The notes under the pieces were generated by a model. The model searched no databases. It was not told the DNA's origin and was given only the letters and a program-made list of their open reading frames with translations. A stretch of 64,000 nucleotides of DNA from assembly GCA_013407085.1 (NCBI GenBank), contig JACCGJ010013588.1, positions 1-64,000 of the forward strand. The letters are read 5' to 3'. Every line of letters begins with the position of its first letter. Positions within the stretch are counted from its first letter, which is position 1. The DNA comes from Atriophallophorus winterbourni (lineage: Eukaryota; Platyhelminthes; Trematoda; Plagiorchiida; Microphallidae). The position numbers and the translations under genes were made by a program. Shown one piece after another: positions 11,983 through 23,165 of this stretch.

Positions 11983-12720
11983 ATGCAGACACATTTGAAA
12001 AATCTGAGTGTTATTTATCAAGACAAGAAGACTGATGTACAAAACCCAGTGGTGGATGCAATCATCAACAGCATCCCCAAATTCAATTACGACCAAGAAA
12101 GCGGTCTTACCTTCGAATCTTGGTTCAAGAGATTCAAATATATTTTTCAATCCATTTTCAAAGAAATTTTTGGCGAAGTCTTTTTTATTTAACAGACGGT
12201 ATAACTGCATGAAATTTGTCAAGCAGGACTGCGATGAATTTGTAACTTATGCAGGAAAAGTATGTGGTCTACAATCAGAGAAAGATCAAGAGATTCGCAC
12301 AAGACTACTGTCACTACTCGATCAAAATCCGAAAATCAACATGACGTCAATAACAACCGGATGCCAAAGTTACTAAATTTGAAGCGTGACACCGCGCTAG
12401 TCGAACAAAACCCCTGCCAAAATGAGCCGGTGTTGTGGGCAATCAAGCAGCAAAGCAGACGGCAGAATGATTACCGTGTTGATCAATACACCAAGCTTCA
12501 ATCTCTGTTTTGCCAATATGACAAACGGCATTTTGCGCGTTGTTGCCCATTCAAGGAGCACCGATGCCAGAAGTGCAACAGAAAGGGGCATAACGAAAAC
12601 TATTTTAGTAGATCAGTGTTCAATGATCTCTATCCTGTCTTCGCCACCTCCAAGACCACAGAAAATGGAAATTCAGCGGAAGAACAGCCACCTCGAATTA
12701 ATTCCGCGGAATACAAACTA
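11983..12720 (+). pseudogene. Gag pseudogene of the LTR element
   Basis: Capsid-like motifs occur in order across three frames: an N-terminal segment with SIPKFNYDQESG and TFESWFKRF, then DEFVTYAGKVCG and EIRTRLLSLLDQ, then a CCHC-type zinc knuckle region (FCQYDKRHFARCCPF and CQKCNRKGHNENYF). Internal deletion and frameshifts break the gene, so no complete product can be made. This order is typical of Ty3/Gypsy Gag, which packages the RNA. Confidence 0.7.
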
Positions 12721-12813
12721 AGATGATGGGCTAATCGAAGACGTGTTCCAGTAACCCGCCTGCAAGTGAATCCGAGAATGAAGTCATACGACAACCAAGC
12801 TTAAAGAGGGAGG

Positions 12814-13038
12814 TGTTAAGAGGGCACCATCTGTCGTATAGACAGTGAACGAACTATCGATTAATCGACCAATCAAGATCGATGGTGAGTTCCAATTGTG
12901 ATTTTTATTCACTGTGATATTCACACATTAAATCAATTGTGATACTCTTTGCATTCGGTGAATACACGAGCTCAGTGACGGTTGCGTTCTTTCTGACCAC
13001 ACGGGCTGGGCTATCAACAGTACAGCACAGACATAACA
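12814..13038 (+). repeat. 3' LTR
   Basis: The right long terminal repeat is preceded by a polypurine tract and followed by the target duplication CTGAA. Confidence 0.85.
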
Positions 13039-14081
13039 CTGAACTACCAAGCATTCGCATCCTATGGGGACAGTGTCGACTAAGCTGTTCGAGTTATATG
13101 CGGAGAATGTAGAATGATTGAAGTCAGTAATCCGGCAGTCGAACAGAGAGCATATTTGGTAAGAAAACGTTTTCAAAAGAGATACGAAGGCTCTTGGCGT
13201 TGAACTTGAGAGTCCAAAAGAACTCGCCTCTGAACAGCACACTTTCAATGCACTGTGTAAGGCCTCATATTTATGTCAGGAAGGAGCAGATACTAATCGC
13301 CAGCAACGATAGACAGAACTAGGTCGTTGGGTGTGAGTTGCACGCCGGAGGTGTTATATGCGTTCAGCAACAAATAGCTGTATCTGCTTTTTCCCGGCTT
13401 ACAGACGACGCTCTACACAATGCAAACAATGTGAGCGGTCAATAGCAAGTTTTTTTCAACTGGCTAAAAGTGTAGTCGTTTAAAAAATGTGAAACATAAA
13501 AACCGTATGCAGATATGATGTACATCAATAGACCGTATCAACTGAAGTGGAAATCAACAATGCTTCAAATCAATGTACGAATTTTTAGTTGGATGAATCT
13601 GAGTGAGTTTATTTTACAGACCACTAAATATATAAATCACATTTGTTCAGATAACTTTAATGTGGTGAGATCTTAAATGGCTGGTTTGATTCCATGAGCA
13701 TGAATAAAAAAGCCCATTTCCTTACATTTTTGTCACAACACACACACCTCTACCGGTTTCTTGCTGTTGGCACGCATCAGGTAGGGACAAGTAGTATCGG
13801 GATCTGCATGCACTTGAAATGTTCTTCCTTATACATGATCGTGAGTTGAAACTCAGTCTAAATTAGTGTGATTGACCATGTTGGTCGTACCAACCTTATC
13901 CAACAGTGGCATGCATGCGCAACTTGTTCACTAAGTTACAGTTTAACAATTTATTATTGAGAATCATTCCGTACATTTGGTTTGTGCATATACTCTCGAT
14001 AACATTTGGCTGAATTATTTGCTTTGTCGATAAATAATGTTTCAACATAATTCACATTTTATTCCATTATTCAATTTGAAG
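13039..14081. other. Repeat-rich intergenic or intronic stretch
   Basis: About 13720-13925 is a diverged unit of the dispersed 235-bp family (shared ACCGGTTTC, CATCAGGT and CCAACCTTATCCAACA). A possible decayed retroelement tail lies at 13045-13250. No exon is supported. Confidence 0.4.
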
Positions 14082-14155
14082 GATTCGGATACATATCGCA
14101 CGTGTGTGACAATAACCGCAAGCAAACATCGAAGAGAATGTCCAGTGTTACATCG
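14082..14155 (+). CDS. Candidate exon, unit 3 first half (unknown gene)
   Basis: Seventy-four bases between a TTTGAAG acceptor and a GTAATT donor read as two bases plus 24 codons, phase 1 to phase 0. The peptide starts FGYISHVCDNN. A second frame is also open (TYRTCVTITASKHRREC), so the frame was chosen to match phase with the exon at 14257. Confidence 0.35.
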
Positions 14156-14256
14156 GTAATTTTTGCGCAGCCTGTAAGCGAGCGACTCATCGACCACATT
14201 CTGTTGTAAATGAAATGTGCTTTGAATGTAAAACTTCATTTATTTCCCGCATGCAG

Positions 14257-14506
14257 CTATTATCTCTGGCAGACAACTTCTCCAGCATAACCATTGAATA
14301 CTGTAAAAACACCAGACGGCTGAACGGTATCACCGTGTGCGACGCGCTGGTCGAAGCCAAAGATGCCCGAATTGATATGAGTTGGCTGATGATGAGCAGT
14401 TATCCGGAGCGCTGGCACTGGTATCCCTTATTACTGAAAACGGTACATTTTGAACCAGCATCTGAATGCGCATTGAACTTCAAAATAGATGTATTGCCTA
14501 ATTTTG
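14257..14506 (+). CDS. Candidate exon, unit 3 second half (unknown gene)
   Basis: A GCATGCAG acceptor and a perfect GTGAGT donor bound 250 nt, phase 0 to phase 1, giving 83 codons. The exon begins LLSLADNF, with a cysteine at residue 16 (TIEYCKN), has a Trp-rich middle (SWLMM, WHWY) and ends in ECALNFKIDVLPNF. The LLSL start and the alternating hydrophobic end are shared with the exon at 25817. This is the strongest single coding exon of the left region. Confidence 0.6.
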
Positions 14507-14901
14507 GTGAGTCACTTGAAAACGTTTGGCTAAGTTCAAACGTATTTGCAACCATAGAATTAATGCATAGATTAATGGTATTGGATTACTATGATAAATT
14601 CACAATTTTATCTATATACTATGAAAACGATATCGTTGGGCATGTTTATGTTTTCGTTCATATTTTTCATCAAGTTTAGAACTGTGATGTTGATTAAAGA
14701 CGCAGGAGAATTGCTAATATATTTTTAAGAAAAGACGCTGTTTTGTATATGAGAATCATTGAATAGAGCTATCCATGTCGCGAGATATCAAGGAAATTCA
14801 ACGTAACGTGGTGCTCAAATGCCTGGAACTTGCACCCCACAACCGTGTTTCGGCTAATCATGTTCATCGCTTAAATACTGTAAACGAATGTTGAGGAAGC
14901 T

Positions 14902-15083
14902 TTCAGAGGAATGGCCTCCACAATAACGTCCCACAAAGGTAGTAGGAAACGCACATGAGAATGAAGATTTATCGCGGTAGCCACAGCGTTTACGAAGGTA
15001 CAGAGGGCAATCACGGATTATGAGTCAACGGAAATTAAATCAAGTTGAATTGTTTTTAGATGAAGTAAAACATAGTTGTTACA
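14902..15083 (-). repeat. 3' LTR of CsRn1-like element
   Basis: This is homologous to 19706-19890 over most of its length. The left edge is blurred by mutation, so its exact start is uncertain by a few bases. Confidence 0.6.
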
Positions 15084-15667
15084 CACCTTGTCACTTCGAA
15101 GTCAGCCAAGGCACTTGATCTACATAGGTCGATTGTAGATGGTGACCAGAGTATGTTACATGAAAAACTAAGCATGATGAATCCAAGTAAGGGTGAAAGT
15201 GCTGCCGGAGCCGCTCCACGTTAGGTGAACCTGCTGCTTGCGGGAATCGCCCGTCCAGCATGGTCCTAGTACGAACCCAGTATGAGAAGATGTAGAAACT
15301 TTCATAATCTTGACAAAGGATATCCAGAGGCTTCGAATCCCTAGTCCCCGAGAAAATTGTCCTGCTCCTCCAAATCTGATAGCGAACAGCCTCGCCATGT
15401 AATGTCGAGCTGGTAATGCCTTTATTCGATAGATGTTGTGCTCTGCGGTAGGTGCTCATGGCTGGGAATGTCGGTTTTAAGTTGACGAATAGTCTCGGTG
15501 ATTCATGAATGGCGTATACCACGAATTCAACAGTGGAAGTTGCATGTATACCTGAGAAGTGAAAAAAAGAAACTCACTGATGCATGAGGTTAATTGCACC
15601 ACCGAGTTATAGTGATGAGTTACGTGAAACATGCACCGACATATGCCAAACAATAATAACGTTTTAA

Positions 15668-15905
15668 ACATGTACTACGGCGAATATGTGGTCGGAGATC
15701 CCTACGGCTTGCCGTTTTGCTCGCAAAGTTGTTTGGATGGCGGAAGCGGAGTTAGTTGTGGTTATAGTAAGGGTTTTTACCGGTGGTGTTAGGGTTACGG
15801 TTCAGTCTTACAGATTAACTGAATCAACTGTTTTGTCCATGAACGCCGGTTTGACTCTGTCATTCAAGACTGTCGTGCCGACTAATCGGTCGGTCAATCA
15901 CAACT
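15668..15905 (-). pseudogene. Pol C-terminal fragment
   Basis: The minus strand reads DRVKPAFMDKTV, matching the DRVKPAFMDEE motif of the related element at 45.6 kb. This is the tail of Pol after integrase. Stops occur shortly after. Confidence 0.5.
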
Positions 15906-17276
15906 GTTTATGAACCGTTGAATTATCATAAATTTTCCAGCATAAGGATGGTGAAAAGGTTGCTTCACCATGTCGTTTCGGAGAAAGACATACTGTCAAT
16001 GTGCCGAAACCTCCGGCACGTTAGACGGTTTAGCCTGAACTCAAGGGGTGGGTGGGTAGACACGAGTCATGTGTCGCGGTCACGCTACGAAATCTCCATA
16101 ATCAATTGATGATTGCCTAGCCAAACGACATATTCACGAGGTAATTCGATGATACGGCCTAATGTTAATTCAGAGGTAGTGGCTTGCAAAGTGGTTTTAA
16201 AGCTTGACCTAGAAGGAGTTTGGTTTAGTCAGTAACTCTTTTTATTCTCAACGCAGCTTTGAGCTCCTGTATAACCGTTCCAAAATGCCGTACGCAGCAG
16301 CGTGGTAGGCAGCAGTTCTGTAATGTTGGCAACGCAGATAAGCCAGCAATTAACTGTTGGCGCCATCAGAACGAAAACCTTGGTTCAATCTTACGATACT
16401 CGGGCAACCGAACTTTGCCACCTAATGTTCCAAGAAGGCGTGCGCAACTGTCTCGGGAGAGAAGTTGTCAAGATGAACGGCATCGAAACATCTGGTAAAG
16501 CGGTCTATGCCGGTGAGGATGTATGTATATCTACATGAAGTTTGTAAAGATACAACTAGGTATACGTTAACGTGAAAGGAACTCTCATCCGGTTCTACAG
16601 AATCTCTTAATGGGCTCTCGGTTTGTCGGTGGATTTTTTTGCATTGACAATAATTGTAAACTTCAGCACATGTCCGAACGTTCCTACTGGCTTTCGGTAA
16701 GATAAATCCACCCGTAATTATTTTAGAACTGGCACGAATACCAGGGTGGGAAATATTATTCAGGGTATCGAACTCTCGCCATCTTAACGCGGATTGAATC
16801 CTCAGTCGGGGTGCAATTAACGAAACGTCTCACAGAATATTGCCAGAGCACAGGAACAAAGGAAGAACTATTATGTCGATGAAAAAGGAATCCCCAAGTT
16901 GCAGCATTTCACCGACGACAGCTCGCGTTGTAGCGATTTCGTTTTAGGTCAAGGCAACTCAACCACGCTCATTCTAGAGAATGTATCTGTGAAAAGATTT
17001 TGGGCACTTAAGATTTGTCGTATGTCAGCCATGAAATGATTGATCAAATTCAGGTTTTTCGTCTCCCTTGAGTAGTATCCATCTGCTCCGTAAGTAAAAG
17101 ATGGGCTTATGATTAGTAAACACGGTAAACTGCCTGTCCTTCAGAAGGTGGCTCAAGTTTCCGACCTCCAGGTATATTGCCAATTGTTCTTGACCAAGTG
17201 TGACATATCGAATCTTTGCCAGTTAAAGTCGCCCTGAGAAAAACGACATCGGGAACCATGACCAGTCAAAAATTGG

Positions 17277-18284
17277 TTAAATTACTGCTTCGAATTCCTC
17301 GGCGGATGCGTTTGTGAATAATGACAGAGGTGCGCCTGACCTATAGTGGTTAAGTAATGGGATATCTGAGATACGCTTCTTCAGCAATGGGAATGTCGAT
17401 TCGCTCTCTTCGTTAAAATACCGTCTTCGCATCAACAAATCGCTCAATGGCTGGAAGATGCACAAGCATTGTCGGATAAAACGGCGGTAAAAGTTTGTCA
17501 GCCCAAAAAATTGAATTTCTTCAAAGTTGGTGGGATCTATGAAGTTCAGGATTGTTTCTGCATGTTCTTTCAGTGAAAGAATACCGGAAACCGAGAGTCT
17601 ATGACCTAGAAAACCGACTGCTGTCTGGCGGAAACTGCACTTGGTCGCGTTGATTGTAGCCACATGACTGGAAAACGTATCAAATAATGCAGCAAGGTGA
17701 TAACCATGATCTTCCTTAGAGCGGCCTACGGATAGTACATCATCCAGGTAAAGGTGTGCAGAATCGAGGCCTCTGCAACGGTGGTCCATAAAGCATTTTA
17801 AGGTTCAAGTCGCATTGCGTAGACCGGAAGGGCTACGCCCAAACACTTAGGGTAGAGACCACGTAGTAACGGTCGACTTCGGTATATTTACTTCAACTAC
17901 TGGGATTCATTTGTTACCTTGCACCAGGTCAACCTTACTGGAAATGGTACATCAGTGAATATTGGCTATCAGGTCTTAAATGTGCAGAATTGAGCACATA
18001 TTGGGTACCGTCACCTTGTTTAGCCTACGGTGATTACCACGGTGGCGCCAATCGTTTATGGATTTCTTCGGTGCTATATGCAGAGTAGAATACCAGGGGC
18101 TATTAAATGACCTCATATTGCCTAATTGTAGCATGTGCTGGATTTCTTCCATTTCTCTGGCGGTAATCGCCTCGGTCTTCCGTAATCTGGGGACCACTGG
18201 TGGCGATTTGGTGTTCTTATTGTGTAGTAACCACACAAGTACCGCGGTGTACGATTGTAACAAGTTCGGATATTTCGCGAACAA
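17277..18284 (-). pseudogene. Ty3/Gypsy reverse transcriptase fragments
   Basis: Two minus-strand frames cover the reverse transcriptase. The upstream one (17976-18284) has the N-terminal motif SPWYSTLHIAPKK and RRLNKVTVPN. The downstream one (17277-17789) has the catalytic motif YLDDVL, then VGFLGHRLS and the FGLTNFYRRFI thumb/connection motif, then the start of RNase H. A frameshift and missing sequence separate them. The enzyme normally copies element RNA into DNA in capsid particles. Confidence 0.8.
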
Positions 18285-19131
18285 CAGGTTTTATTTAGTC
18301 AAATGATACACCGGAGAAATCCCTGAATTTCGGCCTAAGGTGCCAAGAATTTTTGGATGAGTAGTCCCATTTATCAGCTGCGAGCAGTAGGATCAACAAA
18401 AAGGTTAAACGAGTGTAAGATGTAAACTCCCAGGATTGCAAATAAAACCACAGCGATTGTAAAAAAAAATCCACCGGATCTTGAATCTTGACTATTGAAT
18501 ATTGAATTCACAACGTAAACGTACATCTAGGGTCAAGGAGCGTTGCCATAGGTTGATATAATCAATCGGTGAGCCGCCCTTAAATGTTGGATCATCGGGT
18601 TGGACGTTGTGCAGATGGCTACCAGCAGTTCACTTACTTCGGCACAGGTGTCTACCAGGAAACCTAGACAAGTAGACTTATCCTGAATAAAAAAGACAAA
18701 TTAATATTTTCGTGCCGACGGCTGTAGTCGTCATTATGTGTCGGACCGAGAGGTTTCCCGCTGGCGATGTGTGATAAGTGCGAGGTTTGTTGGAGCGCCG
18801 CGCATTATCGCCGTATTTTCGGTGGATGCAGCAAACAATTTATCGAGTGTCTACTCTAATGTTAGCGGGATGCATTGCGTCATCATGACTTAGGGTTGAG
18901 TGTGAGGTTTTGAACCTTTTTGCATGAAGCGGCAACCTCAGACTGTAGATGTGTATTGCTGTGATCGACTGGATTACCCAATGCGCGTAATTGTCCTGCG
19001 GTTACCGTAGAAATATGGACATCTGAATAGAAGCGGATTCATTTGTCAATGTTGTTCGCCATTTTCGCTAACTCGGATGCTAGAGTGCTTTTTGCAGCAA
19101 CAAATATGACTTGCACGCACTCAGGTAAACG

Positions 19132-19365
19132 CTAGATCCATAGATCATTTAGTAATAAATCGTCCATGTGAGATGAAAATAAAAGGCAGCGCATTTCTAT
19201 CAGTATGGAAGATATCGTTTTGATAGCGATTTCTAAGTTGCCAAACAGCTGTTGTACAATAGATGGTTCAGGCTGGACCGTGAGCAACATCATGACCTGT
19301 TTGATGCTACGAAAGCGGTCACCTATTGGGGCAGCCAGGACTGCGTCGCATACCTGAAACAACAC
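19132..19365 (-). pseudogene. Gag fragment
   Basis: The minus-strand frame contains a pattern typical of trematode Gypsy capsid (DRFRSIKQVMMLL, then QQLFGNLE, then MDDLLLNDLWI). It corresponds to the part of Gag before the zinc knuckle and sits downstream of the 5' LTR, as expected. It is truncated. Confidence 0.55.
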
Positions 19366-19705
19366 ATCAGTTTCTGTGTTAAATACGAAAACATGGCTGA
19401 GTCGTCAACTATATTTTTAGCACAAAATTCAGTTTCTGAAAAATGAAGCCAATACTCAGTGTGTTGTGGAATAAAATCGGGTATTATGATGAACGTCGAG
19501 GCCAGAATAACGCGTTTTGAATCGCTCATGATGAACAGGCTTGGGCAAAATAATTCATAACCGCCTCTACATGACAGACGCTAACGATATGGGAACGTAC
19601 GATTATACGAGGTAAAAGTTACTTGTAAAATCCCAATGTAAAGCGGGAAAATTTGATGTAGCGCAAAGATGCACTAAGGATGCGTGTATTTCGGACTTAC
19701 CAATC

Positions 19706-19890
19706 TGTAGTAAAATGACTACTACAATAACGTCCGACAAAGGCAGAAAAAATAAATCACAGAATAATAGGGATTTATCGCGGTACCCAAAACGTGAATA
19801 AAGGTACAGAAGAGCGATCGCGGAACACAAATCAACGGAAATTAAATCAAGGTCAATTGTTGTTAGGTAGAGTAAAACAAAGTTGTTACA
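19706..19890 (-). repeat. 5' LTR of CsRn1-like element
   Basis: On the minus strand this LTR starts TGTAACAACTTTG and ends CTACA. The following bases (TTGGTAAGTCCGA) are a degraded form of the primer-binding site seen at 44348. Confidence 0.65.
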
Positions 19891-20059
19891 AGCTTTGAAA
19901 CTGTAATAATGAGTATAAAATATTTATAGCTTAATGGAACTCTATGAGCAAATAAATACACATAAAGTGATTGTATGTCCATCGCTCTCGAAGTTAAGAA
20001 TGAGCAATTTATTAAGTTTGCTGATACATAAATACCGTTTTCTGGCTATTTGACATTAG

Positions 20060-20086
20060 TTATTGCCGACAGTCTGTCCATATTCA
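20060..20086 (+). CDS. Candidate 27-nt micro-exon
   Basis: An acceptor (TTTGACATTAG) and donor (GTAAGA) enclose 27 nt. In phase 1 it reads IADSLSIF. It lies just upstream of the unit 4 exons. Confidence 0.4.
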
Positions 20087-20207
20087 GTAAGATTTGAAAC
20101 ATGGGTAGTGCAGCAGACACATAATTACATTGAATGCCAGTATCCCTTCAACATTTTCAGCATCATAAGTTTTTCACGTGAAATCACGGAGTGTTTCTTT
20201 GTATTAG

Positions 20208-20339
20208 CATCGTTGTTCGTCGTACCAACTCTATTTGTATCCAATTATAAAACTAATAAATCACCCGTCACTTACAAAAAAGCTAGTCGAAAACAGGATT
20301 GTTTACTAAATTTTTTATTAGATGGAAATCGTGAAATTA
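20208..20339 (+). CDS. Candidate 132-nt exon before unit 4
   Basis: The acceptor TTTGTATTAG and perfect donor GTAAGT bound 132 nt, symmetric in phase 1. It contains RKQDCLLNFLLDGNREI, whose CLLNFLLD core resembles CALNFKID in the exon at 14257. The first 35 bases also resemble the dispersed 235-bp repeat, so a repeat may have contributed to the exon or the acceptor may lie elsewhere. Confidence 0.4.
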
Positions 20340-20416
20340 GTAAGTTTCAAAATACCACGTTTCCTCATGATGATTAACTAATGCTATAATGACTCATGTT
20401 AATTTTACAACTGCAG

Positions 20417-20481
20417 TGTACGAGATCATGTTTCGAAAACCGAAGTTGTCTATCACGAATGATGAGACGGTTTGTCATTAT
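20417..20481 (+). CDS. Candidate exon, unit 4 first half (unknown gene)
   Basis: An acceptor (ACAACTGCAG) and donor (GTATGT) bound 65 nt, two bases plus 21 codons, phase 1 to phase 0. It ends ITNDETVCHY, closely parallel to the end of the 25465 exon (SDFNEKTCHE). It joins the exon at 20572 in phase with a 90-bp intron. Confidence 0.55.
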
Positions 20482-20571
20482 GTATGTCCTTCAGTGATAT
20501 TTTCATCCAAGTTGAATAATATCATTTGAAAACCATTAATCTCTTTTTATATCCTTCCAAACCATCAACAG

Positions 20572-20806
20572 TTTCTCCACGTGTTATCTCAACGCACAAC
20601 TTGGAAGCCAAAATGTATTCAAGTGGAAGAACCAATAGTCCAAGAAAACATATCCCATGGATTTATTCGATTGAATTTCACGATTGGTGAATTAACCAAT
20701 CAATTTCACGGAACGCTGTTTAATCAGTTCCAATTCTACAAGTACCTGAGTGAAATGTTTGGAACGGAAATTTCTGTGTGGCAAATGAGCACAACTTCTT
20801 GTTATT
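20572..20806 (+). CDS. Candidate exon, unit 4 second half (unknown gene)
   Basis: A pyrimidine-containing acceptor (ACCATCAACAG) and a perfect donor (GTGAGT) bound 235 nt, phase 0 to phase 1, with 78 codons. It has a cysteine at residue 15 (WKPKCIQV), a glycosylation motif (ENISHGFIRLNF), an aromatic middle (FNQFQFYKYLSEMF) and a hydrophobic end (EISVWQMS). The cysteine position and overall length match the other second-half exons. Function is unknown. Confidence 0.6.
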
Positions 20807-20889
20807 GTGAGTCCCGGATAGATTAGTTAGTTAAAATCAGGACTTTTGAATTAGGACTCGGAAATACACCGAAACTCAGGTCAGTTCAG

Positions 20890-20901
20890 CTGCACAGGAC
20901 A
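20890..20901 (+). CDS. Candidate 12-nt micro-exon
   Basis: An acceptor (GTCAGTTCAG) and strong donor (GTAAGT) enclose CTGCACAGGACA, open in phase 1 (AQD with split ends). It follows unit 4 as expected for the pattern. Its small size makes it tentative. Confidence 0.3.
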
Positions 20902-21239
20902 GTAAGTAGCTAACGAGCCAATCGAGCGTCCAGAATTTTTTTAGAAAGCTGTAGAGAAGCAACCACCGCTGCCGAAGCGTTTTTTTCTTATTGTGCTTAG
21001 GATATCCTCAACGATAGCGACACCGATAGATTATCAAGGTTGTATTCAGGAAGCACCTCGTCAGAAATAATTCTGAAAAAAATAGAAATAAATTTCTCTT
21101 AATCAGTACGGTGAGAGGTCAGCTGAAGAAGAGTTGTGTATTGAAAACAGAATTCTAGCATTTATTTTATTTACCAGACAACGCTAAAAATGGTGAACTA
21201 CCTAATCTGATATAGCAATTAGGGGGAGTATCAAGAAAA

Positions 21240-22250
21240 AAGCTACCCCAGATGCGGTCGAAACCGTTCCTAAAACTCGCGCATAATTTAAGTTCTTATG
21301 GAAGCCAGGTTCAGATATTTACCACACTGAGGCTGAAAAAGTTTTTCCCGGATTCTAGTCTACATCGCTCCTTGGCAAATTTGAGTGAATGTCCGCTGGT
21401 GCCTAGCTCGGGTCTTAATGCAAAGAAGTCGTTCATGATAATGCCACTTGGTCCCATCAAGATCTTAAAGGTTTCAATTAAGACACCTCTCAAGGGAGGC
21501 GTGTAATTAAGAAAGGATCTCGGGACTTTAAGTGTGCAGTGTATGGTTTTCTTCGCTAACTCTCAATCATGCGAGTTGCGAGACGCTGTAAACTTTTGAG
21601 TCGAACGATGTACTTCCTTGTAGTAAGGACACCACGCCTGAACACAATATTGTAAATGCAGCCGAACTAATGTCTTATAAAGGGGCAAAAATACATCGGG
21701 TCTACTGCTGGATAACACGGATATCACCCAAAAGTGCACATTGCGAGCACGTTGAGCTGTAGCGGTGCATTGGTCCTCCCATTTGTAGCCTGTCTTATCT
21801 AGTACTCCCAAATTCTCAACAATCCGTGTGGCGGTAACAGTTAGAGAATTCCCCGACACCTGGACTGAAATCTTATCAAACAGTGCTGGCAAAAGTTTGC
21901 TCAGATGGAGGTTCAGTTAAGGTCCCACTAGTATGACCAGTTTATGAGTCGTTCATGTTCGTGCATCAGGGTATTTTTATCCGTTGATCCGATAAATTTC
22001 ACATCATCCGCGAAAATAGAGCATCGGTACTTCAATGCGGACGACGAGTCATCGATGAAAATCAGGAACAGAAGAGGACCGTGTACCGACCCTTGGGGTA
22101 CAACCTGGAACACGTCGGTTTGATTCCACAGCGTATATGCCACCCTAACCCGGAATGACCTACCTGTAAGCAAGGTATTTATCCGAGCACGTAGCCTACC
22201 CCGTATGCCTTTTGCTGCCAGCTTAATCTCTAGAATGCGTTGATTCACGG
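21240..22250 (-). mobile_element. CR1/Jockey-like reverse transcriptase remnant
   Basis: Minus-strand frames show the reverse transcriptase palm (VPQGSVHGPLLFLIFIDD, then IFADDVKFIGS) and the C-terminal region (PLYKTLVRLHLQYCVQAW, GTSGHSLKFAKERCRLESG). It is the same family as the + strand copy at 23.4-24.7 kb and is 5'-truncated. Several frameshifts and stops show it is dead. It lies between units 4 and 5. Confidence 0.85.
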
Positions 22251-22635
22251 AATCGAAGTCTGAATTAGAAAATCCCAGTCTACAAGCCTAAAAATGCATC
22301 TAGGGCAAATAATAAGTTTGTGAAAACACAGTACCGCTTCGATGCTCATGATTGCTTGATCGCTTTTGATTAATCGAAACAGAATTCTGTACCACTAGTT
22401 TATTCCCATTTAAAAGCAAATTAATTACAAACATTTTTCCGATAGTAAATGAGATAAGGTTATGAATAATTAATGTTGGTATTTGATTATATGCATATGG
22501 AAGAAATATACATGCTTTGATGGTATTTTACACATTTTGCGACTGCATTCAATTTAGTAATGGATTAGGTTTCTCTGTTTTATCTGAAAGAGATTTTTTA
22601 TATTTTAAAAAGCTTCAGCAAACATTTAACTGCAG

Positions 22636-22699
22636 GAATGTTACTCACATCAATACGGGTTATTTTGTCTGGTTCTCTATGAGACGGGAAACCAACAAG
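22636..22699 (+). CDS. Candidate 64-nt exon (unknown gene)
   Basis: An acceptor (TTTAACTGCAG) and a weak donor (GTTTAA) bound 64 nt. In phase 0 to phase 1 it reads ECYSHQYGLFCLVLYETG and joins the 36-nt exon at 23130 in phase. Another open frame reads NVTHINTGYFVWFSMRR, so the frame is uncertain. Confidence 0.35.
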
Positions 22700-23129
22700 G
22701 TTTAATTGATTCCAGGTTTGTTAATAGCCTAAAATTAAATTTGGAAATACCTAATATTTATTATTGCCTAGTAAATAAGCATAATAGACATTTCGTTCAC
22801 ATTTTAGGAATATATACTGGAAAATAATGGCCTATGAGTTTGTCACTATCGAAATGCCACGCAGCAATGTTGAAAATTGTTATCCCTAATTGATTTATTT
22901 GAATTAATCTGTTATTCATTTACAACATTTAGAGTAATGAAGGGATTTCATCTTCCTAATTTGAAAACATTTCGTTGGTTTCATTGTGCATATGTGGTTT
23001 ATGTACGCCTTATCAATAGAATATACCTAAAATTAGGTTTAAAACAGTCTGCTATTCCAAAATAATGTGTTGCTCGCATCACCATCCCTTACACACCACT
23101 ACTAATCCGTATCGATTTCACTTTCACAG

Positions 23130-23165
23130 ATTATTTGGGCACTAAAGGGGAGGTAGAATTTCTGG
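23130..23165 (+). CDS. Candidate 36-nt micro-exon
   Basis: A strong acceptor (TTCACTTTCACAG) and strong donor (GTAAGG) enclose 36 nt, open in phase 1 (YLGTKGEVEFL then G). Its ending matches the 27-nt exon at 6698 (GTIFL then G), suggesting duplication of micro-exons along the gene. Confidence 0.5.

Larger units (their letters stand above)
11643..13038 (+). mobile_element. Short LTR retrotransposon with target duplication
   Basis: Two 225-bp direct repeats (11643-11867 and 12814-13038) start TGTTA, end AACA and differ at about ten positions. The whole is flanked by the exact 5-bp duplication CTGAA (11638-11642 and 13039-13043). A polypurine stretch (AAAGAGGGAGG) precedes the right repeat. 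The 946-bp interior holds only a decayed gag with a zinc knuckle and no pol, so the element is non-autonomous. The gag style suggests Ty3/Gypsy. It sits in a presumed intron between units 2 and 3. Confidence 0.88.
14902..19890 (-). mobile_element. Decayed full-length CsRn1-like Ty3/Gypsy element
   Basis: LTR-like repeats at about 14902-15083 and 19706-19890 share long matches (CGGAAATTAAATCAAG, ATTTATCGCGGTA). On the minus strand between them lie gag, reverse transcriptase and the Pol C-terminus in the expected order. The length is about 5 kb. All genes are broken by stops and frameshifts. The LTRs are related to those at 27731-27913 and 44165-46635. The element lies between candidate exons at 14506 and 20060. 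Confidence 0.75.

Noticed and set aside
13561..13612. Possible 14-nt exon before GTGAGT at 13600
   Set aside because: Its length is not divisible by three, the acceptor is weak and it fits no phase of neighbouring exons.
15686..15913. Plus-strand frame rich in Val
   Set aside because: It is antisense to the Pol C-terminus of the minus-strand Gypsy element.
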